Assembly: GCA_903834675.1 (NCBI GenBank)
Contig: CAILKC010000640.1
Span: forward strand, 1-20,863
Length of the DNA stretch: 20,863 nt
DNA from: an uncultured Victivallales bacterium
GTDB taxonomy: Bacteria > Verrucomicrobiota > Lentisphaeria > Oligosphaerales > JAFGRS01
Reading direction: 5' to 3'
Part shown: piece by piece, positions 9,201 to 18,200 of the stretch
Numbering within the stretch: position 1 is the stretch's first letter
Layout: the number at the start of each line of letters is the position of its first letter
Notes under the pieces: model-generated
Seen by the model: only the letters and a program-made list of their open reading frames with translations
Database searches by the model: none
What the model was told of the DNA's origin: nothing
Made by a program: the position numbers and the translations under genes

Positions 9201-12200
9201 ACCACCGCGGTATTCACCCCGGGAGTCCTGGTCGGCAAGTGGTTGCGGGCCAATACGAGCCAGGAGTTGCAGCTCTTGATCCTGGCGAATAGCGAGACCA
9301 CGGTGGAGGTCCTGGGCACGTTCTACTCCCCAGCGCGGGCCGGGGACAATTACCGCATCATCGACTACCAACTCCGCAGCGGCTCGCCCGCTATCGACAG
9401 CGGCTACTCCCTGGGGCCTGAGTTTGACCTGGTCGGCCAAGCTCGCCCGGTCGACATCCGGGGCTGGGGGCAGGATGGAACCGGCACCGAGTACGACGTC
9501 GGCGCCTACGAGTTCACCTCAGAGGGCCCCAGCGACCTCGCGATCACGCCGGCGACGGCAGTGCTGATCGTGGGGGTGCCCGGCGGACCCTTCGCGCCCG
9601 CGGGCGCCGACTGGACCCTGCACAATGGCGGCGCGGCACCCCTCGACTGGGTCGCCGACACGAGCTCAGCGTGGCTGCGCCTCACGCCGACGCGGGGGAC
9701 GCTCAGCCCGGGCGAGTCGACGACGGTCGTACTGACCTTGAACCCCGCCATGGCGCCGACGCTGCCGGCGGGCGTATACCCCGGCACCCTCGAGTTCCAG
9801 GACACGGCGGGCGGCGGCGCGCAGACCCGGAGCGTGTCGCTGCGGCTCGGCCCGGACTACTTCACGCAGGGGTTCGAGGATGGGGTTGCCGACCTCTGTA
9901 ACCAGACGCTGGTGTTCACCCCCACCGGCGGCCGGGCGGCAGGCTACTCGGCCGTACGCCGGACCGCGTCCTGGGGCTTCCCCACCAACCCGGTCGGCGG
10001 CATCCCCATCTCGTTTGACTATGCCCGTTACGCCATCATCCCGTTGCCCGCGGGACGGACGATCCCCTTCTTCGGCCTCCCCTATGCGTCGTTCCTGGTT
10101 GGGGCGGATGGCTTTGTGGCCTTTGGGATCTACGACTACGCCGGGATCCAGGCACTGCGTGAGGAGCACTTCTCCCGGCCGCAGATATCCGGGCTGTTTA
10201 CGCCCCTGAACCCGTCTGTCGGCGGCCGGGTTCTCTGGCAGATTTTCGATGACCGCGCGGTGGTGACCTTCGACCGAGTGCCGGAGCGCGGCACGAACCA
10301 CCCGAACAGCTTCCAGATCGAGATGTTTTACGATGGCACGATCCGGCTGACGCATCTGTGGGTCGAGGCGAGCAGCGCCCTGGCGGGACTGTCCAGCGGC
10401 GGCGGCGTGCCCACGGACTTCTACGGCAGTGTGCTGCGCAGCTACGTGCCCCGCTCCGGCGAACTGGCCTTCACCTGGTCGCACTGGCGGGCTGGCCAGC
10501 GGCCCGAGCTCGAACTCGAGGACAGGGACCTCGCCGGGGTCGGGCGGGCGGACGTGTCGGTGACCTCGCTGGCGGCCGACGCCGAGTCGCTGGTCCTGAC
10601 CGAGACGCCGCCGTGGTCCGGCATCTTCCGCGGCGACATCCTCTTGGCGCTGGCGCCGGTGGTGACGGGGGATGGGGCGCTGCAGACTCTGAGCGACGAC
10701 ACCCTGACCGCACGCTATGCCGATGCGGACGATGGCAGCGGGCGGTCGGCCGAGGCCACCGCCACCGCCGTCGTGGACAACACCGCCCCGCTGCTCTCGG
10801 GCGTGGCCGTCAGCAGTGTCTCGGACTCCGGGGCGCTGATCTCGTTCGACACCGACGAACTGACCAGCGCCACGGTCCGCTACGGCACGGCGCTGGGGGA
10901 CCTCTCCTCGTCGGAGTCGTCGCCCTGGGTGAGCGCCGCGCACCAGGTCCAGCTCCGGGGGCTGCCCCGCTTCGCGCAGATCTTCTTCGAGGTCATGGCC
11001 GAGGACCGGGCCGGGAACCAGGCCACGGACAACAACGCCGGCGCGGGTCACTCCTTCACGACCCGCGGCTGGGGCAATCTGCAGGTCCTGGCGCCGGCGG
11101 CCGCCACGGCCGAAACCTGGCCGGGCGCCAGCCTCACGGTGGACTGGAGGGTACGGAACGACGGTCAGGACACCGTGGAGACAGCGTGGGACGACGGCGT
11201 CTTCCTCTCGACGGATGATCAGATCGGTGCAGATACCTTCCTGGGCAGCGTGGCGGTCTCGGGCCCGTTGCCGGTCCCTGGCGAGCTGCCGGTGAGCGCT
11301 TCGGTGACCATCCCCCCAGTCCCTGCCGGGCAGTACTGGCTCGTCGTCAAGGCGGACGTACACCAGACGGTGCCGGAGACCGACGAGTCGGACAATGAGA
11401 CCATCAGCGGGCCGTTCACCATCCTGAGCCCCAACCTGGTCTGCACGCCGGTGGGGTCGCCGCCGACGCTCGTCGCCGTTGGCGCTAGGCTCAGTCTCGC
11501 CTGGGACACCGCGAATCCGGGCGAGGTGCCAGCGCCGCTCGAGTGGCACGACAGCGTCTCCATCTCCAGCGACGACCAGCCCGGGGCGGATACGCTGCTG
11601 CGGACACTCGCCCACCCGGCGGGTCTGGCGGCGGGGGCCACGTTGCGGAGCAGCGCCGAGGTGTGGATCCCCAACCTCGATTCCGGAACGTACTGGCTCA
11701 TCATCACGGTCGATGCCTGGCACCAGATTCCGGAAACCGACGAGTCCGACAATGTGCGGGTCATCGGACCCATCTCGGTGGACCGTCCGAATCTGGTCAC
11801 CACGATCCTCGCCGCCCCGCTCCAGGCCATGACGCGCCGGGAGATCCAGCTCACCTGGGAGGTGACGAATCCGGCGAGCGTTGCCGTGCCGAGCTTGTGG
11901 GTAGACCGGGTTTATCTCTCGACCGACGACCAGGCCAGCGCCGACGATGTGGTGCTCGGGACCTATCCGCGGGAGGGCGAACCGCTGGCGGCCGACGGGC
12001 GCTACGAGCAGACGGTGACGCTGACCGTGCCAGAGGTCCCGGCCGGGCCTCACTGGCTGCTCGTCGTCGCCGACTACGACGGGACCCTGCTCGAATCTAG
12101 CCGCGCCGACAATACCGGCCGGGCCGGACCGATCCCGGTGTCGTTGTCGCCCTGCCCAGACCTGATCGTGAGCAGCGTCCTGGCGCCGCCGGACACCTAC

Positions 12201-15200
12201 TCGGACCAGCGCATCGTCATCTCCTGGACCCTGGGCAACCAGGGCAACGAGACGGCGCTGGGGCCATGGACGGACCAGGTCTTCCTCGCCGCCGCGGCGC
12301 GGGCTCAAGAACCGCGACTGCTCGCCTCCTTTACCTTCACGGGAACGATCCCGGTGGGCGAGACCGTGACCCGGACGCAGGCGGTCCTCGTGCCCTTTGA
12401 GGTCTCAGGAACGCAGTTCGTGGTCGTATGCACGGACACGGGCAACACCGTCTTCGAGCGTTACGGCGAGGCGAATAACAGCGAGCGCAGCGCTGCCCCC
12501 ATCGAGGTCACCCCGTTCCCCTACCCCAACCTCCAGGTTGAGGGGGTGACCGCGGGCCGCTTGGAGGTGGACGTTGGGGACGTGCTCGAGGTGTCTTGGC
12601 AGGTGCTCAACACCGGCAGTGGGCCGACCAGCTCCCCGCGGGGCTGGGTTGACGGGGTTTACCTGTCGCTGGACGAGGGGCTGGATGAGACCGATGTCTG
12701 GGTCGGCGAGAGCCGCAATCCATCCTACCTGGACGTGGGCGGGAGCTATGCCAACCAGGTGCCGGTCAGAGTTTCCGGCGTCCGCGACGGCGACTACTAC
12801 GTGCTGGTGCTGGCAGACAGCGGCATTCCCGGGGCGGTCAACGAGGGGCCGCTGGAGTCTGACAACCTCGGGGTCGGCCCCCGCCTCCATGTGAGCACGC
12901 CTCCACCCCCGGACCTGGTGATTTGGAGCGTGGTGGCCCCGCGTCAGGTCTTCTCGCGTGAGGTGCTCGAGGTGACCTGTCGCGTCAAGAACATCGGGGC
13001 CGGCCAGATCCGCTCCTCACAGACCTGGGAGGACGAGTTCCGGCTCTCGACCGACCCAGTCCTGGACAGCGGCGACCGGCTGCTGGGCCGCTTGCCCCGG
13101 ACCTGGCAAAACTGCCATACCCCGGAACCGCCGTTCAACGTCGAGTACGAGAGCCACGAGAGCTTCACCCTGCCGGTGGACCTGCAGGGCGAGTTCTTCC
13201 TCTTTGTCCGTACGGATGCCCGGGACCAGATCGAGGAACTCGCGTTCGAGGACAATAACACCAACGCCGGTGGCAGAGCCCTCACGGTAGTGCTGACCCC
13301 GCCTCCCGATCTGGAAGTCATCAGCGTCGAGGTGCCGCCGGGCACCGTGCAGGCCGGTCATTCGTTCTCGGTAACCTACGAGGTCGCCAACTACGGGGCT
13401 ACGGCAACCCCGCCAGGGGCCGCCTGGCACGACGCGGTGTACCTCGCCGCCGCGGCGGGCGCGGGTGGGTCGGAGGACTTGCTCCTGGGTACGCTCGCCG
13501 TGGCCACGAGCTTGGCGAGCGACGCCACCTACCGCCGTTCCCTGACCCTGGCTTCACCGCCCGACCTGCCGTCCGGCACCTATTTCCTCTACGTTGCCGC
13601 GGACGCTGGCGAGGCTCTCTTCGAGCTCAACGACCTGAACAACCGCTCTCTCCCCGTCAGCCTCGTGGTGGAATACCGCCCGGCGGACCTGGTCGTGCAG
13701 GTGACCGGCCTCGCGCCGACGGTGGCGGCAGGAACCGCCCTGACGCTGCGCTGGCGAGTGCAGAACCCGGGCCCGGGCGATACCCTGGTAGGAGCCTGGA
13801 CCGACACGGTTCTGCTTTCCCCGAACGACATCGTCGGCGATGGGGATGACGTCCTCATGGGCAGCGTCACCCACAGCGGCGTCCTCGCCGGCGGGGCTGA
13901 GTACGACGAACGGCGGACCCTCGAGGTGCCCTTCAAGCTGGTCGGCGCGTACCGCCTCTTCGTGGTCACCGACGCCCTGCGCCAGGTCTACGAGAGTGAC
14001 GAGACCAACAACGCCTCCCTGCCGCAGGCTCTGACCGTGACCCGTCACGTGCCGGACCTAGTGCTCAGCGCGGCGGCCATCGCGCCGGAAGCGGGGCGGC
14101 TGCGGCTGACCTGGACCGTGGCCAACCGCGGCGAGAACCGCACCAACGTCGCCGTCTGGCACGATACGGTCTACCTCGCGCCCGCCGCCATCTTCAGCAT
14201 GGCGGACGCGGTTCTGCTCAAGAGCTTCTATCACACCGGGGTCCTGGACGCGGCGGCAAGCTACATGCGTTCTGAACTTGTCGAGGTGCCGCCGGAGCTC
14301 AACGGGAACTACTACGTGTTCGTGGTCACGGACTCGGAACACCTGGTCGAGGAACTCGGGGTGCTGGAGAACAACCTGCGCCTGGCTGGCACCCTCTCGC
14401 CGACGCCTGATGACCTGTTGCCGGGGAATGTCGGCTTCGACCAGTTGCGCACCCGCCTTGATCTGGTGGTGGAGCAGGTGATCACCCCGGTGGCTGCCTA
14501 CAGCGGTCAGGAGGTCCCCATCACCTGGACCGTGCGCAACCGCGCCACCCGCATGACCGGCGACACGCCGCTGCGGCCAGAGTTCGGCAACGGTACCTGG
14601 GTGGACCGCGTCTACCTCTCTCGCGACCGCATCCTCGATGCGGATGTCGATACCTTTCTGGCCGAGGGCACCGCCCGCCTCGCGGACTGGCGCGACGTCG
14701 CCGCCGACACCGGTTCCTACCTGTACCAGGAGTACACCGCGACGAGCCGCTGTCGGGTTCCCCTCGGGCTCTCTGGGCCGTTCTTCTTCATCGTGGTCAC
14801 CGACCGTACCGGGGGGATCACGGAGTATGATCACGAAGACAACAACCTCGGTCTGCCGGCCCAGAGCACCGACGTGCGGCTCCTGCCGCCCGCGGATGTC
14901 ACGGTGTCCGCCATCGCGGTTCCGGAGCGCCTGACGCTGGGCGAACCCCTCTCGGTGGCGTACACCCTGGCGAACCCCTCCGAGCAGCCCTTCGCGGGGG
15001 TCTGGTGGGACCGCCTGTACCTGTCCGCCGACCCACAGTTCAGCCTGGATGATGTCCTGGCGGCCGAACGTGGGCATGACGCGATAGCTCAGGCGGAGGA
15101 CACGATCCCCGCTCACGGCTCCCGCGACTACCGCTTCGCCGGGGACGCGGCGGGCCTCCCGCCGGGCGCCTACCACCTGGTTGCGCGAGCCGATGTCCGC

Positions 15201-18200
15201 AACAGCGTCGCGGAGACCAACGAGACCAACAACACCCTGGTCTCGGCCGAGACCATGACGGTGGACGCCCCGTCCCTGGAACCCGTGTACGCCGACGGGC
15301 AGGTCCCGGTGCGGACGGAGCTCGCCTATCAGGGCGAAGGCGATCATCGCTCGTTCGAGTTCCGCTTCCCGGTCGAAGCGGGGGAGGTGATCTCGGTTGA
15401 ACAGACGTCGTTGCTCGGGGTGTTTGCGGGCGACGTCAGCGCCTTCGCCGCCCTCGACCGTCGGCCCGCGACCGAGGCCGACGCCGACATCGTCCAGTCC
15501 TGGTGGAACGCCAGCAACCCACTGCTCCTCCCCGCCGGACCCGCCGGCGTCTGGCATCTTACCCTGTCCGTCAGCGCGGCACGGCCGCCGGGCGAGGAAG
15601 ACTACTGGTGTTACTCAGCCTTTGGGTTCACCCTCGGCGTGCAGCCGCCGCGGCCGGTAACGGCGGCTAATCGGGAGGTCGCCGTGGCAGGCAGCGCCAT
15701 TCGCGATCAGGCCAAAACTCTGTACTTCAAGTTCGAGGATCCCGGGAACCGCACGCTCCGTATCGTGCCTACCGGCTTACCCACCTACAGCGTTGTTACT
15801 ACCATTTTCGACGCCGGTAGCCATAGCACCTGCACGCTGGACCATCGGCGGCATGCCGTGACCGATCTGCGGGTGTCCTACAACCAGGCCCCGACCCCCT
15901 GGAACTGCGAGGTCGAGCAACTGAGCTGGTTCTACGCCGCGGCCCAGTCGTTCGAGAGTGCCCCCCTGATTATCCCACGGACCCAGGCGGGCACCTACTA
16001 CCTGCGCCTGGATGTCCGCGACCTGAACGCCTACATGTGGTGGTGGAACCCGCGGATGCTCTACGGCGGCGATCCCGAGGAGCGTTTCAGCATCCGCCTG
16101 GAGCCGCTGCCGTTCACGGTTTTTGCGGTGGAGCCGACCGCGGTGGGGAACGTCGGCGAGGCCACCCTGCGGCTCACGGCGTCGCGCTTCGTGGCCACCT
16201 CACGCCTCAAGCTATTGCGGGATGGCCTGGCGGTGCGCGAACCCGTCCGGGTCGACCGGGTGGCGGCAGACCCCGCGCTCGCCTATGCCACCTTCGACTT
16301 CCGCGGCCTGACCCCGGGAGCGTATCAGATCCAGGTCACCGACCCGGAAGGTGAGATCGGAACCGTAGCGCTCGAACTGAAACCCGGTACCGGGCCGGCA
16401 GTCCACGCCAGCCCGGATGGACCGGGAAGCATCCGCCGGGGCCAGACCTACGTCTTCTACGTGAACTACGGCAATAACGGCGACGCGGACGCGGTGGCAC
16501 CGCTGCTGCTCATCCGCAACCTGGACACCAACGCCTTCTCGGTCGGTCGCGACGGCTTGACGAATCTCGCCGTGCCGCCCGGAGCAACGCTGCAAGTGCT
16601 GGGGCTCGGCCGGGAGCTCCGGGCCGGACGCCTGCGCCCGGGAGAGAACCACAACATCCCCCTGTACTTCAACTCCGCCGCGGACTCCGGGAATTTCTGG
16701 GTCGATATCGTGACCGCGGACGACCCCCGCCCGCTCGAGGTGTCGGCCCTCGAGGCCCAGATTCGGCCGGCGGGGATGACGGACGCTCAGTGGGCCGCGG
16801 CGATGCCGCAGATTCTCAGCCAGATGGGGCCCACCTGGGGCGATTTCGTCAGGGCCTTGGCCAGCATGGCTAGCTTCCTGGACGAGGTCCAGATGCGCAC
16901 CGCCGACGTGGATACCCTCTTCGCTGCGGTCTACCGCGAGACGATCGAACCTGCTATCCTGGCGAGTACGGCCACCGCCCTGGTCGTCGGCGAGCCCCTC
17001 CCGGACCTGCTGGCCAGCCGCGGGGAACGACTCTACGCGGTGGCCGTGGAGGCCTCCCAGACGCTCGTGCTGTCCGTGACCACCCCAGCGCCCGCGGCAC
17101 AACACACGCTGTCCGTCCGCCTGGACGAGCCGCCCACCGCCGAAATCTACGACCTGCAGACTGGACCCATCCTCGGGGAGCACGCCGAGATCGAGGTCCC
17201 CTGGACCCGAGCCGGAACCTACTACCTGCGGGTCCTCGACGAGGGCACGGCAGGGCCTCCGCACCCGCTCAGCGTCCTGGCGAAATACCGCGTCCTCGAG
17301 ATCGGCGGGGTAACCCCCGGACAGGCGACTAACGACGGACCGCTGACGCTCCAGGTGAAGGGGGCCACCTTCAGCCCCTACATGGGAGCGATCCTGCTAC
17401 CCGCGGGCGTAACCGATCCGGCCAGCGGCTTGAGGTCCACCCACGTCAGCCGCGAAACGGCGAGCTCGCTCACCGCCACCTTCGACCTGACCGCCGCCGC
17501 GCCGGGCTCCTATGACCTGCGGATCGAACGCCTGCGTTACCCGGTCATCTCCGTGGCCCCCGGCACCGGCGAGTGGATCGTCGGCGCTGAGGTGACCGAG
17601 GAGATGACCCTTCCCGCCGCGCTGCGGGTCGTCGACGCGGGGCGGGGAGGCGCCGTCGGAGAGAGGGCGCCCGCGACGCCCGCGACGAGCAGCGGAGTCC
17701 GCAGTTCCAGAGCGGAAGCCGTGGCGCCGGCGGCAGCTCGAGGTACCCGGGACGTGATGGACCTTTGCGACGTCTGCGGCACGAATACCGCTGATCTCAT
17801 GTCGTACTACACGGCGGCGTGGGCAGGTGCGAACACGGTGGGGTGGGCCATGGGGGACTATGCGCGGGAGTGCATCGAGCACTTCATCGGCCCCATTGCC
17901 GCGCGTGCCACCGGCACGCCGCTCTACTATGGGCCGACAACCCAGTTCGCCCGGGACCTCATGGACGACGATCTGGTCAAGGCCTGGGTCGAACTGATCC
18001 GGCTGAAGGTCTACTCCAAGATCGTCCGGTCCAGACTCGCGACGGGAATGCGCTGCGGTGAGGTGAAGGTGCTGAATCTGCAGAGCCTCTTATCTCCGGA
18101 TGTGCGCACTGAGCGGTTCCAGTTTGCGACCTCGGGTGGCGGCCTGGGGGTCACGTTGGGGAGTGTTCCCGGCCAGGGCTGTCCGCGGCCGGAGATGATG

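Noticed and set aside
3279..9525. Pectate lyase enzyme activity for the beta-helix modules
   Set aside because: The fold pattern is there, but I see no catalytic Arg/Asp arrangement typical of polysaccharide lyases, so I did not assign an enzyme.
9666..12308. 880-codon open frame on the minus strand
   Set aside because: It lies wholly opposite the CARDB region. Its translation is His/Arg/Gly/Pro-rich with no domain. Long antisense frames are expected opposite a gene whose codons mostly end in G or C.
11067..15263. CRISPR-like regular repetition
   Set aside because: The periodicity (about 360-430 bases) is at protein level only, with diverged DNA. There are no short identical repeats with spacers anywhere in the window.
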